Below are positions 48,611 to 59,200 of a DNA stretch of 64,000 nucleotides, one piece after another. Under the pieces are notes generated by a model that did not search any database, was not told where the DNA came from, and saw nothing but the letters and a program-made list of their open reading frames with translations. Position numbers and translations under genes: made by a program. Source of the stretch: Aradus depressus (taxonomy: Eukaryota; Arthropoda; Insecta; Hemiptera; Aradidae); the NCBI GenBank assembly GCA_963662175.1, contig OY759221.1, positions 16,768,027 through 16,832,026 of the forward strand. Direction: 5' to 3'. Position 1 is the stretch's first letter, and each line of letters opens with the position of its first letter.

Positions 48611-51269
48611 CTCTTAATGCTGATAGAGACCTGCGAATTTCCGCTGTTGGAATCCTAGATGCTTTAATAGAATCGATTTGACTTTTGAAATTATAAAATA
48701 TAAAGTTAACTCTAATCACTGAAAATTCTTTCTTAATAAGTAGAACATAATAATAATTTTTTTGCCTTATGTTTTACAATAAAAATTCCTTTAAATGTGC
48801 AACACAATACTACTGCAAGTACTTTACATTTGTTATTTATTTTTGTTCAATATAAAGAAACTACGATTTGTTCAAAAGACAATATCATAATATATTGAAT
48901 TTTGACATGGCTTAATACTGTACAAATACGAATTACTATGGATACTGGACTGTTTAGGTGGGTGCATCTAGGTATTCTTGTTTGACTCTATAATTTATCA
49001 TTTTATAATCTGTGATAACTATTTCTAACATTTAAAAGTATTTATATAATTCTTATTTCATTATCTGGCAGCTCTACCGTAGTTTTCCTATAGTCTCTTT
49101 TGTACCCACTTATCTAAATAACTTAGAAATGTAGAACCTTCTCGATGAAGAACATATTTAAACACTATAAAATTGAATATAATTTGACGTAAAATTTTAT
49201 TTATATATGTATAATTGAAATTATAAATTTGAAAATTAATTTAAAAACTATGGTGAAAATACCTAGAGCACACCATCCTTCGGATAAGCGTTAAGCGATA
49301 TATAATTTGAGCTGTTAGCTGTTTGTTGACCTTTATTAGCTCTATAATTGACTCTTGCTGCGACGACAGTATTTCCTTAATTCGAGTTTTCAATGTTTAA
49401 GGATATTTCTGTTGAATTGTATTATTTTTTTACAAGTATTTTTTACTTCTTTTACTCCCATTTTATTAGAAAAAAATATATACCTACTTAGTATATTATT
49501 ATATCTTCTTCTCCTTCTTCTTCCTGTGGCGCTACGGTCCTGAAAGAACCCGGGCCCCCGTCACAATCCTCCTCCATTCGTCTCGATCCAAAGCCTTCTC
49601 CCTCCATCCTCTGATGCCCAACACTCGGAGGTCCGCCTCGACGTCGTCCAGCCACCGGAGTCTGGGTCTTCCTCTTCTCCTGGCACCGCCTGGCCTACCG
49701 TAGAGGGCTTGTTTAGGGAGTCTTCCTCCTTCCATTCTCTCTACGTGGCCCAACCAACGTAATCTCGCCTGCTTGATCACGGATACCAGGTCGGGTTCCC
49801 CGTAGAGGTCTCTCAACTCTCTGTTTTTCCGGATACGCCATCTGCCGTTCTCGGAAACAGGTCCATAAATCTTTCTGAGTACTTTGCGTTCCCACAGTAG
49901 CAGAGTCTCTTCATTTTCTTTTGTCAACGCCCAAGTTTCACCAGTGTAAGTTACAATTGGACGGACAATGGTTTTATAGACTATTAGCTTGGCCCTCCAC
50001 GTTAATGTGCGGAATTTGAGTATTCTTTGGACCGCAAATAGACATATATTATATATATTATTATATACTTATTTTTATTTAATAGAAGTTTCTGGTTATA
50101 AATAAATTGAAAGCGCCGTATCGAATTTTCGTCCGATTACGTAACATCCCCTATACTTCGTATAACTGGGAAGTAGAAACCTAATATGAGCTGCCGACAT
50201 TTGAGGAGCAGATATAATAACCAATATCCTAATTAATGGTAGATGATTTTGACAGTATGGAACGAGACACATCGTGGAGGAGCTGGAGAAGGCAGGATAC
50301 GACTTCAGTTGTCTTCTGATATGTGGTGGACTGAGCAAGAATCGACTGTTGGTACAGAGTCTGGCCAACGCAGTCTCCCGACCAGTGTTGGTACCGCAGG
50401 AGGCTGAATCCGTTCTTCTGGGCACCGCCATGTTGGCCGCTACTGCATCCAAAATATATTCTAATGTAATGGCCGCTATCAAAAATATGGCATGTGAAGC
50501 TACTCTTGTTCAACCGGATCTCAATCTTAAAACGTATGTATTTTTGGTACAGTTTTACTGTACAGTTATGTACTGGGGTCAACAATTCTATGTTGAAAAC
50601 GGAATTTCTTGTTCTTCGAACCCCTGAGTCCAAAACCAGTCACCCATTTAAGCTAGTAATCAATAGTTGATTTACAGGGGGCTTCTAAATCATTGTACTA
50701 AATTTTGTGTCGGTAAATTCATTACAACGGCAGTTATTTGGAGTTCAGGGTGTCAAAAAACATGATATTCCGGTAAAAACACAACTTCGAGTTTCTGACC
50801 GATTACATAACTTCCCCTATAGTACAGCTGGCAAAGTCAAAAACATATCTCTGTAGTCCGGGCTTTAACATATCGCATATGTGGGAATACTAAAGTTTTC
50901 CTACCTAGGTTTATTCACCTAGAATAGGGGTCTTTAACTAGTACCTGTCATCGTACAGACTCAGGACCATCGCTTAATGTCACATCCGAAGGACGGCGTG
51001 CTCAAGTTGTTTTCACCTCCCAGATAAAAAGGCCCCTCGGCCGGGTTTTGAACCAGCGATGTTGAGCTCAGTAGACAACCTTTTAGCTACCGGCGCCCTA
51101 ATAAAAAATTATAAAAACAGCTCTTAATAGTGAAAAAGTGAAAAAAGTTTGCTATACTGATTTTATTTGTTTGTTCTTATTTTTTAGATATCACGAGCAA
51201 AAATACAAAGTATTCAGAAAAATGGTGAAGGATCAAGAAACTTATCAAATGATAATGAATGAATTTTAA
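32329..51269 (+). CDS. FGGY: FGGY-family carbohydrate kinase (D-ribulokinase type, 10 exons)
   Basis: Likely ATP-dependent sugar kinase; human FGGY and its yeast relative phosphorylate D-ribulose, a metabolite-repair role. Exons: 32329-32517, 35679-35790, 36484-36724, 37631-37758, 39122-39304, 40189-40348, 45723-45894, 48099-48173, 50256-50533, 51188-51269. All junctions are GT/AG and in phase; about 539 residues (human FGGY 551). Seen: N-terminal [16 protein letters not shown] phosphate-binding motif, [124 protein letters not shown] and the [11 protein letters not shown] helix near the C-terminus. Both FGGY domains are complete. An in-frame taa at 32314 precedes the start. AATAAA at 51312 is a plausible polyadenylation signal. 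Intron 6 carries a Gypsy element in the same orientation. The exact sugar is inferred from the family. Confidence 0.93.
33306..33588 (-). mobile_element. SINE, head truncated, minus strand
   Basis: Tail 'tagttagttattatgattca'; body complete to the B box; the A-box side is replaced at about 33588 by Tc1 sequence. In FGGY intron 1. Confidence 0.75.
33588..34715. mobile_element. Fold-back (head-to-head) Tc1-like transposon remnant
   Basis: Plus-strand frame 33595-34092 encodes part of a Tc1 transposase: helix-turn-helix region with [18 protein letters not shown] and [12 protein letters not shown], then FSDESKF with the first catalytic Asp, and VWGCMG. From 34093 the sequence turns round: the minus strand from 34478 down to about 34093 encodes the N-terminal part again ([28 protein letters not shown]), with an internal deletion. 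Minus-strand 5' end at about 34712 ('ccatcgccaaaaaaagtatt') is Tc1-like. No complete catalytic domain remains, so it is inactive. It lies in FGGY intron 1. Confidence 0.8.
34741..35640 (+). repeat. Degenerate duplication of the FGGY exon 2 region
   Basis: The 3' end of intron 1 plus exon 2 is partly present twice. 'gctaaatttgatgtta' occurs at about 34781 and 35570. The exon start 'caaatggagtt..aaagaac' occurs at about 35367 as well as at 35689. The first exon copy still follows an AG (35358-35359) but has lost bases and reaches a stop after about 21 codons. An AT-rich stretch of about 400 bp separates the duplicated parts in the first unit. Confidence 0.75.
35360..35443 (+). pseudogene. Pseudo-exon, broken copy of FGGY exon 2
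   Basis: Reads [12 protein letters not shown] where the real exon reads [12 protein letters not shown], then shifts frame through small deletions and stops. The 3' half still resembles the exon at DNA level ('ttgtcagttgtgaacaaaca' against 'tggctgttgtggacaaaca'). If spliced in, it would truncate the kinase. Confidence 0.75.
36010..36180 (-). mobile_element. SINE fragment, minus strand
   Basis: Middle portion ('accagagcgctctttcgtcg' to 'caaggtttttcaccactcag') in FGGY intron 2. Confidence 0.65.
36750..37370. repeat. Family 2 repeat, rearranged, split by a TIR element
   Basis: Plus-oriented start ('gaataggagggggagttatg', about 36765), minus-oriented middle (about 36870-37008), then after the inserted element at 37009-37199 a plus-oriented end ('ctggggaagtactttgccgg', about 37345). 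In FGGY intron 3. Confidence 0.55.
37009..37199. mobile_element. Small element with about 45-bp terminal inverted repeats
   Basis: Ends 'aatgtagaaggaaatcgagg' and its inverse 'cctcgatttccttctacatt' extend inward to 'gaaaattcaaaat', with one arm differing by a few bases. The 95-bp centre carries 'cgtttcgaaaac' and 'cttcttcagggc', a layout seen in Penelope-type terminal repeats. Confidence 0.7.
39465..40146. mobile_element. Inverted-repeat element holding a SINE
   Basis: Left end 'aaggtgaatgaagtgatttt' and right end (inverse) 'aaggtgattgacatcctgtt' continue as imperfect inverted repeats of about 50 bp including 'ttgtaaaataaaa'. Internally 'tgatgtgtagcgatgttaca' (about 40018) also occurs just outside, at about 39430. 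The interior contains a minus-strand SINE at about 39603-39830 and two CTGATGA/GAAA-type motifs. It spans FGGY intron 5 nearly up to exon 6. Confidence 0.6.
39603..39830 (-). mobile_element. SINE, minus strand
   Basis: Tail 'gttagttattgtaactcatg'; diverged body; head missing. Inside the inverted-repeat element above. Confidence 0.7.
40450..40588 (-). mobile_element. SINE fragment, minus strand
   Basis: Central fragment ('ttattcacttagcgcggggg' to 'tacctctcagata') in FGGY intron 6. Confidence 0.65.
40843..41045 (+). repeat. Gypsy left LTR
   Basis: 203 bp, starts TG and ends CA. The last 16 bp ('aacaattggtgacccc' type) are repeated directly across the LTR/primer-binding-site boundary, so an alternative LTR end at 41029 (187 bp) is possible. 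Confidence 0.85.
41111..41944 (+). CDS. Gypsy gag polyprotein
   Basis: 277 residues, complete frame with stop. It forms the retrotransposon particle and binds its RNA. Residues 30-180 look like a capsid region typical of arthropod Gypsy gag ([19 protein letters not shown] near the start, [14 protein letters not shown] further on). The C-terminal part is basic and Ser/Arg/His-rich, followed by a Cys/His cluster ([20 protein letters not shown]), a nucleocapsid-like zinc-binding motif. The frame overlaps pol by 52 nt. Confidence 0.85.
   Translation: MSTSESGTGAEAHFPNMAEASHNLEASKVSIKIPPFWQQKPEIWFYQIEAQFNINKITSEETKFNYVVSQMDPKYIENIWDIIQGTATNKYTRAKETLLNIFKESEQCKIKKLITGLDLGDMRPSQLLRKMRNLAGTDISDTVLKTLWLEKLPDSIKNVLIVSEETLDKIAIIADKIVEMNPHRDICSADSRPSQDALIQELLTKISSLELQINEISGRSRSHHRDHSRNRGTSKPRKRFDPQGKYCFFHFQFGKKCYPDKCRQPCAWKSQENSNLQ
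41893..44247 (+). CDS. Gypsy pol (protease, RT, RNase H, truncated integrase)
   Basis: Frame of 784 codons, -1 relative to gag; a taa at 41890-41892 lies directly before its first ATG, so entry must occur in the short overlap by frameshift or by internal start. Domains: aspartic protease with IDSGAD (about 49-54); reverse transcriptase with [10 protein letters not shown] (about 345-354); RNase H with FTDASD (about 498) and FTDHKP; integrase zinc finger with HPGVKTT and CLSCQRNK (about 690-725). Codons after about 758 (from 44168) translate the inverted LTR, so the integrase catalytic core is absent. Enzymatically only the PR-RT-RH part is intact. Confidence 0.85.
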   Translation: MSSTMRLEKSGKLQPAVEIATSSIADNIENRRNFRLFVNDKKTGGRFLIDSGADISLIPAKATDKITSSNFKLYAANGTSIPTYGVTLLTLDLGLRREFRWLFIKADITRGIIGADFLNHFNLLIDLHKHRLIDAVTKLSTSGSVLAVSGNEVISTINKSQAKFAHLFTLYPELTKPSFSPNHTKHNIQHYITTTGSPVHCKARPLAPKRLQQAKREFQFMLDQNIIRPSSSEWASPLHVVDKKDGSIRPCGDYRLLNAKTVPDRYPIPRIEDFHHILNGATIFSKIDLHKAYYQIPIAEEDKSKTAIITPFGLYEFNVMSFGLRNAPSTFQRFINTVFHGLDFVFPFMDDILVASATEEEHCEHLRLIFERLQRFGLRINASKSELGVEELQFLGYLITQDGSRPVPEKVKAIRDFKLPETVQQLRAFLGVINFYRRYIRNAAETQAILHDYLKGSKKNDKTKIVWTEEAIQQFERCKDDLVDATLLTFPDSRFPLAVFTDASDIAVGAVLQQHEQSGWKPIAFYSKKLNDAQKAYSAYDKELLAIYLAIKQFKHLLEAQTFTIFTDHKPITYAFFQKNDKASPRQVRHLQYISQFTTDIRHISGKANIVADTFSRLEEVSVIDYEEIARNQENDQELPTLLQDSSLNMKQCNIMSKKPLWCDVATNNIRPYIPEAFRYEIFKQIHNLAHPGVKTTVKQITSKFIWPAIKNDIRKWTQSCLSCQRNKVSRHTRSEIGTFEPPDGRFSVVHVDVIGPLLLGSPIVGGLILIILIPNTFIWGHQL
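44168..44370 (-). repeat. Gypsy right LTR, inverted
   Basis: Reverse complement matches the left LTR over all 203 bp with two substitutions. Its CA terminus is joined directly to integrase coding sequence ('gggccattat'). Confidence 0.93.
44375..45020. other. FGGY intron 6 after the Gypsy element
   Basis: Contains repeat-like text with higher GC ('ctagaccagggcctactcag', about 44446) that I could not place in a family. No gene seen. Confidence 0.35.
45055..45365. mobile_element. Inverted-repeat element, about 120-bp arms
   Basis: Left arm about 45055-45172 and right arm about 45255-45365 are inverse copies ('gtatccgaagaaataaaatg', 'caggttctcctgata', 'catgggggagcat'), around an 80-bp AT-rich centre. 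A single arm of the same element is at 15353-15460. No coding capacity. Confidence 0.75.
45910..46530 (+). repeat. Dispersed repeat family 2, long copy
   Basis: Plus-strand copy directly after FGGY exon 7. The unit 'gatagaatgaatgtatcgac' occurs twice and a third, diverged version follows, so the family has an internal tandem structure of about 150 bp. Ends with 'gattcaccgacgactttttc'. Confidence 0.7.
47221..47560 (+). mobile_element. tRNA-derived SINE, full length, plus strand
   Basis: Well-preserved copy in FGGY intron 7. The A-box-like 'tagctcagtgg' and B box 'gggttcgaaaccc' are both intact. Tail of the 'taactaacta' type. Confidence 0.85.
47565..47950 (-). repeat. Dispersed repeat family 2, copy
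   Basis: Minus-strand copy directly after the SINE, running from 'ttttgagttgagcccatctt' to 'acataacttttcttatacta'. Confidence 0.65.
48310..48510 (-). mobile_element. SINE, truncated at both ends, minus strand
   Basis: Body from 'cccggattttaactagcgct' to 'gatggcatgctctag', in FGGY intron 8. Confidence 0.7.
48552..48608. repeat. (TA)n microsatellite
   Basis: About 28 TA units without interruption, in FGGY intron 8. Confidence 0.95.
49505..50040 (-). pseudogene. LINE reverse transcriptase C-terminal fragment (RTE-like)
   Basis: One minus-strand frame from about 50036 to 49532 reads through [58 protein letters not shown] and [16 protein letters not shown], the C-terminal part of RTE-type reverse transcriptases. 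The 3' side ends with a GAA-rich tail ('caggaagaagaaggagaag' on the minus strand, about 49506-49525). It is 5'-truncated but unbroken, so a fairly young insertion in FGGY intron 8. Confidence 0.8.
50640..50850 (-). repeat. Dispersed repeat family 2, copy
   Basis: Minus-strand copy in FGGY intron 9, from 'gggcttctaaatcattgtac' to 'acataacttcccctatagta'. Confidence 0.65.
50853..51099 (-). mobile_element. SINE, minus strand
   Basis: Tail lost; head 'agctaccggcgccct' at 51085-51099. In FGGY intron 9, ending 88 bp before the last exon. Confidence 0.75.
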
Positions 51270-52051
51270 AATTTATAAGTACGATTTGTGTATGCTATCT
51301 GAATTTTCGTAAATAAATAAGTTTATATTTTTTTAATAGCTTTTTTTAAAAGTATTTTCCCTTTGCAACGTCTGTTGCCTCATTCCACAATTTTAATTAC
51401 TGGTTAATGTTATCAAAAACAATTTATCTGTGCATTTTTTGATCAAAATAATAAAAATAATATTTTTTTTTCTGAAGATCATGGTAATGTCCATTTAATT
51501 CAAGTTTATAATAATTACAACCCTGATATCTAATTAAACAAATTAGCAATGATTTATAGGATATTTTTAAACGAGGTATTCCAGTCAATATCTACTTTTG
51601 AAAAAAAAAATGCCAGATTTATTCCAAAATAGTTTATCTGTTATAGACTTACAATTCAATAATTTCCCAGATATCGGCAGCAGACCGACAGGTCTCAAAG
51701 AGTCGTTAATAACATTTCGTAGATGATCTTCGAAAATAATTTGGAATCAAACACAAAAGAAATGTATAAAACAAATTTATTAAATTTTTTTTACTTTTTA
51801 TACAACTGAAACTCAATCTTTGTTTATTTTTCTTCTATGCAAGGGCCTATTTGTTTTTGAAATGAAGCTTTACATTATCACTTGTTTTTTTACCGTAAAG
51901 AGTTTTTAAATTTTACTTTGAATGTAAAATATTTAAGAAGAAAAGAAGAAAGAAAGCAAAAAAAGGAAAGAAAAAAAATATAAAAAACTCTTCAACTGGT
52001 AATAAACAAAAAAATAAAATAAATAAATTAACTCTAAAATGTTCTTTGCAT

Positions 52052-55000
52052 TCATCTGGCTTGAGTAATCTGATAAGTGATGCTTTCTGGAGAGAAATCT
52101 CCAGCCAATTTTTTAATATTTTTCTGTTGGGCCCATTCATGAGAGCGGATAATCACTTCATGAAATGTCAGCGCCACTTGTCGCCATCTTTTGTTCCATG
52201 GCTGCTGAAATTGTAAAACAATTGATGATTATTAACTATTGATAAATATTAAATCAAAGGTTTATCACTTGGAAAATGGTGCATTTGGGCCGAATGGGCG
52301 GTTCACATGCAACGACTTGTTCGTTTTTGTTTGCGCAAAAGACATTGAGTGTAGAGAGCTGAACTGCGCAAAGATTGAGCTAATAGTTCAGATTTTCGAG
52401 AAGGCGTAGTTGTCTCAGTTTTGTTCAGGACTTTGTTGTTGTTGTCATGATTAGTATTTCAAAATGTGAATACGGCTGATTAAGTGAGAATTGATAATTC
52501 CACAGGTTGCAAAATAAATTTTAAAAAAAAGAAGTCGTCGGTGAATCACCGGCTTGTACTTCCACAGAACGAAATAATCAATTACGTTTTGGCTCTCCCA
52601 ATTGACTTACTGAATTTTCATACTAAAACTTTATGTCGGTAAATTCATTACATCGGCAGTTGTTGGGGTTTTTGAATTGAGCCCCCTCCTCTGAACCTCC
52701 CATTTCCTTCGGTCGATATGGCTGAAATGTGACAGGTTAAGTCCTCATTGGGTTTTGATTTCAAATATGAAATTTCATGTCGATACATTCATTACATCGG
52801 CAGTTATTAGAGTTTTTGAGTTGAGGGCTCTCTGATCCCCGCTTCCCTGCTGCTGATTCCGCGGATAATTAATAAGTGTGGGGTTTCGGATTCACACACG
52901 TAAAAAAGTGGGGAATCACTGGCTATGTACTTCCCCAGCACAAATTACTCAATTACGTTTTCGCTTGTTATTGTTTAATATTTTTGTGGATTGGACAATA
53001 TTTGAAAAAAGAAGAAATAAGTAACGATACGGAATATTTCCTTTTTGTTGTTAATTTTTCAATACTTCAATAGTCGTTCGGTATGATTTTCTAGATAGCG
53101 TAACAATCAATACCAAACAATGTATATGTTTGGAGACGACTGAGGATGTATGCATATGTATATGTTAATGTGTGGTATGATACATAAGAATCTCAAGTGC
53201 TACCAATCTTTTAGACAATCTAATTAGGTAATACACCAAATAAAAAGTTTGGGAACCGCTTACACTTTCTCAATGTTTTTCCCCCACGTACAAAGTGAGG
53301 TGAGTGGTGTAGAAGCGAGCAGAAGACTTACTTTGATATCGAAGAAAGTGGGTAGGAGCGCCACAGCGAGACTGATGCTGGACAGTTCGTTTCTATTACT
53401 GTTCCTGCTCAGCAGATGGAACAGCTCCAAGAGAGAGATGACCAGCTGGAGATGGATCCCGGAGAGCTCCTGATGAAGGAGGCCCAGCGCATCCGCTGCT
53501 ACCACATAGTCCGGCACTTTGTTGTCTGCTGTCATTAACAATTTAACAATTTTTAATAATATACAAGGCATTATTCAACAAACAAATTATAGTAATATTT
53601 CTTAGTATTCCATTTCAGTTGTCATTACACAAATTTATCGTTCTTCTTATTTTAACAGCTGGGGAATAATAAACAAAACTCACTTATATTTGCACGATGA
53701 TGTTAAAATTGTACACAACAATTGTACAATCGTTCTTCAAAGCGAGTGATTAGCAGGACTTACTTTTCTTAACAACAATAAAAGATATATATAGGTTGGT
53801 TAGGTTAGGTTTTATGACTCATGCCCGGGCTTTAACTACGTCATATCGCCTACTATCAGAGCGCTCTTTCGTCACTCTTGTGGACAGGAGCCCGACTCGA
53901 CTGCGGGAGTCCTAAATTTTGCCTACCAATTTTTAATCACCTAGGGCAGGGGTCTTTAACGAGTACCTGACATTGTACAGGCTCGGGACCATCGCTTAAC
54001 GTCCCCTCCGAAGGACGGCGTGCTTAAGTTTATTTTACCTCCCAGATAAAATAAACTAAGGGCCTCGGAAGGGCCTCTGAGCTCAGAAGTCAAGCGTGCA
54101 TACCACTGAACCACCGGCACCCTCAAAACATTTATATATATTTATTAAGTTACTTTCTACTAAATTCTAAACTTAGAAAACAATTTAGACTGTAAGTTTA
54201 ATACGAGTTATTAGAATGACGGATGGAAAATATTCGATGCGGCGTTCCTAAACCCAGGTGAGTTGAAGAAGCAGAGCATCGATCCATTCAGGATTGGGAT
54301 AACAAGGGTACGCACACAACGCATATTGTGCATTTTTAAATTTAGGTATGAGTATGACATCAGCAATACACTCTCCCTTCTAAATATAATATATAACTAC
54401 TTAGGAATAATAATATAATTGTGTAATGACTGTTATTGTCTTACTTTCTAACCTACAACAAGCTCTTGAACCCGGAGAGGTATGAGAGGCTCTTTGAAAG
54501 TCTGGAGGAAGAGGCGGAGTGCGGCAGAGCTCTCGATCTCAACGCCAGGCAGGAGGATCTGTGTGAGAGCTGTCTTATCCCGGCGGAGCAACACCGACAG
54601 GATCTTCTTGCGGATCCCCTCCCGACCGAAGTAGCGGAATATACCCACTTCATGAGCATCTAGGACGAGACACATACAGTAAACAGTTTTATCAGAAAAT
54701 AAGTCCGTTGACGTAATAATGACAAAGACTTCCCTACTTCTGAGTCTATTTGTGACTTAATTAATAAATAAATAAAACAAACTTATTTTTAAAATATTGT
54801 CTATTCCACTAAAGATATAAATATATATAACTATCGGTTTCGGCTTTATACCATCGTCAGGTCTAGTTATGAACTAAGCTAGTTTACAGAGAGCGACCCT
54901 TCAAATACATCTCAGGTGAAAGGGTGCTATTAAAACCTGGGTGTCCCCCGGCTGTACCGTTAGCTATCTCATGAAATATTTTCTAACAAAACTTAGTTCT

Positions 55001-56239
55001 AAATTTACATAAAACAATATTAGACTAATACATGGAAAAATAACAAACAAAAAAAAAATATATATATAAATAAAATTAATAATAATAAATATTATTAATA
55101 TAATAAATATTATTATTAAAAATATAAATAAAATTAATAATAATATTAAGCCACATATATGTGGCTTAATATTATTATTAATTTTTTTTATATTTTTTTT
55201 TTTGTTTGTTATTTTTCCATGTATTAGTCTAATATTGTTTTATGTAAATTTAGAACTAAGTTTTGTTAGAAAATATTTCATGAGATAGCTAACGGTACAG
55301 CCGGGGGACACCCAGGTTTTAATAGCACCCTTTCACCTGAGATGTATTTATTACAAGTTTCCACAATATGTCCGCGTTCCTCAACTTAGAAGTACTTAAT
55401 TAATAGTCCACAATACAGTGGTTAACTCTTTATTTACTATTTCTAATTATACGACCTTAATGACCAGGTCAGTCCAGAAGAAACTTCACAAATTCAAAAT
55501 GAGAGAAGAAAACACACAACTTTATATATAAATAATAAAAATCATCTTATCCCGAAAGAAACAACATTACTTAAATTTTAAAAAGTCAGTTCACAACCAA
55601 ATACTATTCATATCTTACTTACTAACTATCCAACTATACACTAACAATCTATAAAACAGCTGACTGACTGACTCTTCCTCAATCCCTTTTACGTCATATA
55701 AGTATATTACTGAAGCCCAGAACATTCCATGAAATATCATTAGTTAGACTATAATTGAATTAGAATTGTCTGGAACGTCTACAAGTGGTTACTTGATCTA
55801 AAACAGTCGTTTAGAGGAATAACAACATTAAAATTAATTCAAAACATAAAGAAAACTACTACCAAACGCAAAACGAACGAAACATATTATTTGTCTATGG
55901 TTTATATATGTTTTGAAACCAAAAAATAAGTAAAAAGTAGCAGTAGTATATATATACGAGTATATTGATACCAACTCTCATCACGTGACATTATCGCACG
56001 AGCCGAGAACGACTATAAAAACTTCCCCATCTTAACAAGATTGGCCCGTGATGGTAGTTCACCTTTAAGCTACTAGGTGGAACTACCATCACGCCACTGT
56101 CCCCAAACCTTTTAGGCCCCTGACGAGCGCGGGTGCTGTCCGGGGCTGTTGAGCGGTTGGGAATCCGTGCTAGAGGGCCCCTAGGGTCAGCTGACGCCTG
56201 ACCCTACCCTTGATCGGCTCCCGCTCCCTCAGCAGCTCT

Positions 56240-56278
<39 letters not shown>

Positions 56279-59200
56279 GCCTCAGCAATAAGCCATAGCC
56301 AAACAAACAAATTCATATGAATATATTAGATTTCTTTATTATTTTACACCGAGATTCCACATGCCTTAATGAAACTTAAGATACTCCTGTAAATGTCCAC
56401 CTTACCAGAGCCTAGAAGATAGGCGTAGTTGAATGGTTGACACAATTTGGGAACTATCGCTATAAACAAAGAGACCCTCTCTTCAGCAAATTTCGGACAC
56501 AACATGAAAATATGTTCAAAAGACTCGACTTCCCCACAGTGGGGGCATAAAGCCGATTCAGCCAAGCCTATCCTGTGCTTATAGAAACCACACAACCCAT
56601 GATTGGACCTCAGACGACAAAATCGGCTTGGAAATCGGCTCCCGAGTGAACCAAGGACGAACTTCAACCAAAGGATTCAGATCTTTATAAAAGCTACCCT
56701 TCCTAGAAACTGAAAATTCCTCCTGCCAGGTGCTCCAAATCTCTCTTCCAACTGAATCATAAAACTCTCTGAAGGGAATCAAACAGTGAAGCTTTGAGCC
56801 CTCCATTATAGCCAGCCTTGCTAACTTGTCCACAATTTCATTGGCCTCCACCCCTGAGTGAGCCTTCACCCACATAAATACCACTGTTGATCGTAGCCTC
56901 TTCAAAACATTAATGTGTTCTATAATTTCTACAAGAAGATGGGAAGGGTTCCTATTGATACAGAATTTGTCGATTTGACTTAATGTACTTTGATTATCTG
57001 GACATATATGCAAGAAATAGAAGCAGAAGCAGAGTACGGAGGACAACGCCAGTGGAAGAAAATGTACGATATATTTTTGTGAGGGAAAAAACTAATTTTC
57101 TCTGCGAAAAATGGTAATATATATACTGATTCTTTGCATGAAATATCCACTTAATTTATTCATATTTTTTGCTTATTTTACCTATTTTGTTTTAATATGC
57201 AGCCCTCGCTTAAAAATTCTATGCTTTATGCGGCTCGCATTTAAGAGTTGCCAACTATAAATATTCCATATAATTATTGTATTTCTCTTGAAAATTATAT
57301 ACTACATCAATGTAAACAATAGTGACAAAAAAGGTCGGTGAATCACCGGCAATGTACTTCCCCAGCACGAATTAATCAATTAACTTTTTGCACTCCCTGC
57401 AATGGGATGAAAATCTAAATCCTCATACTAGATTTTGTTTCGAAACATTCAATGCATCAGCAGTTATTAGCTCTTCTGATCCCCCTTCCATTAAGCCGAT
57501 TTCGCGACGAAATTATTAGGTGTTGTTTTTATGGGGTTTTTGATTTAAATATAAAATTTCGTGTCAACACGTTCATTACAAAGGCAGTTATTATAGTTTT
57601 TGTGTTAAGTCCCTCCCCTAATCCCTCTACTCTTTGGGCGATTTGGCTGAAAATCGATAGGTGTCATAGTTATGAGGTTCTAGATGCATATATAAACATT
57701 TTATATCAGGATTTATCGTCAACACAGACACACACACGAAGACAAATAAGACATTTTTGTTTTTATTTTTGGAATGAGGTAGTTGGAAAACATAAAATTC
57801 CCCTGAAAACTGACAGAATACATAACTTCCCCTATACTTTATAAAAATAAAACAAATATATTATAAATAATTTTACTGAATATTATGAGAACTTTTCACG
57901 TCAGTCAATGAACTCAAAATTTGAGTTCATTGACTAACTCGAAAGAGGTTGAATAATATTTTCAAAATGACAAACCAGAAATATCAAACTGTTGACGTAT
58001 TCTATCAGCTGTTTGTATACAACAGTATAAACAAATCGATGTTTCTAAATCTTCATGTCTCATCCATTTCCTACTCGATCAATGAGACAACATTTAGATA
58101 AATGGGTTGACTTTTTCAGCTAATAGAGTTTATTTTAGTTTTTGTAAATAAATATTTAAGGACATAACATTTTATTGAAGTTCATTAATATTCACTAACA
58201 ATTAGTACCATGGAATGTAACACCCAGTATTGAAAACTAGAAGGCATTTAAATTTCCTTGAGAAAACCAGATTATTGGAACTTTAGAGAAAGAAAGTCCC
58301 GAAAATTGGTTAGCACGATGAACCGAGTTCAGAGCTGCTTACTTACTGAGCTCAAGATTACGGGCTCGAAACCCGGCCAAGGCCCTTAGTTTTTTAATCT
58401 GGAAGATGAGAAAACCTTGAGCACAACATCCTTCGGATGGGACGTTAAGCGATGGTTCCGAGCCTGTGTGATGACAGGTTTTCTTTAATGACCCCTACCC
58501 TAGGTGAATAAACTTATGTAGGCAACATTTAGGATTCCCACGGACTCATGTCCAACAGAGTGACGAAAAAGCACTCTGGTAGTAGGCGATATGACCTCGT
58601 AGGTAAAGCCAGGGCATGAATCATAATAACTAACTAACGATGAACCACACCAGGGTAGCGTGCTTGCTTACTGAGCTTAAGATTCTTCACAAGAAAAATT
58701 CCGTCTGTATACACGATAACTCCCGATAGAATGAATGTATCGACAAGAAAATTTATATGTGTATGCAGAATCCCTTAAGAACGACACATATTTATTGTCA
58801 GGCAAATCGACTGAAGGGAAGCGATGGATGAAGGGGGAACTCAACACAAAAGTTCTAATGTTGTAATAAATGTATTGGCACGAAATGTCATATGTTCCCG
58901 GATGTCCGGACGCGCCTTGATTCTGTATGGAACAAGCAGACCATTGGTCGTCACAGGTGCTATCAGGTCATGGCGACTTCAGCGCCAAGCTCTTCTTCTT
59001 CAAGAGGAAGAACAGCACTGCCTGCTCGTACTGCGGAACACGTAGTTCTCGAATGCCCGCTATACGACGGGCCCAGGGCGGCGCTGATTCACCGGACAGG
59101 ATCCGAAACGCAGGCAGAGTAGAACCCCCCGACAAATCCCGAGTTCACTCGGCTTAAAGCGCCGCAAACCAAGGACCATAGCCATCGAGCCAGTCCACAG

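Noticed and set aside
50096..50633. Minus-strand frames of 128 and 134 codons
   Set aside because: Antisense shadows of FGGY exon 9 (50256-50533).
51913..52140. 75-codon minus-strand frame beginning MNGPNRKILKNW
   Set aside because: Out-of-frame reading of the last RhoGAP exon; the frame in phase with the upstream exons ends at 52052.
53247..53262. hAT end motif 'tttgggaaccgctt'
   Set aside because: Could pair with 'cagcggttcccaa' at 6835, but the two are 46 kb apart and in different genes; no local partner found.
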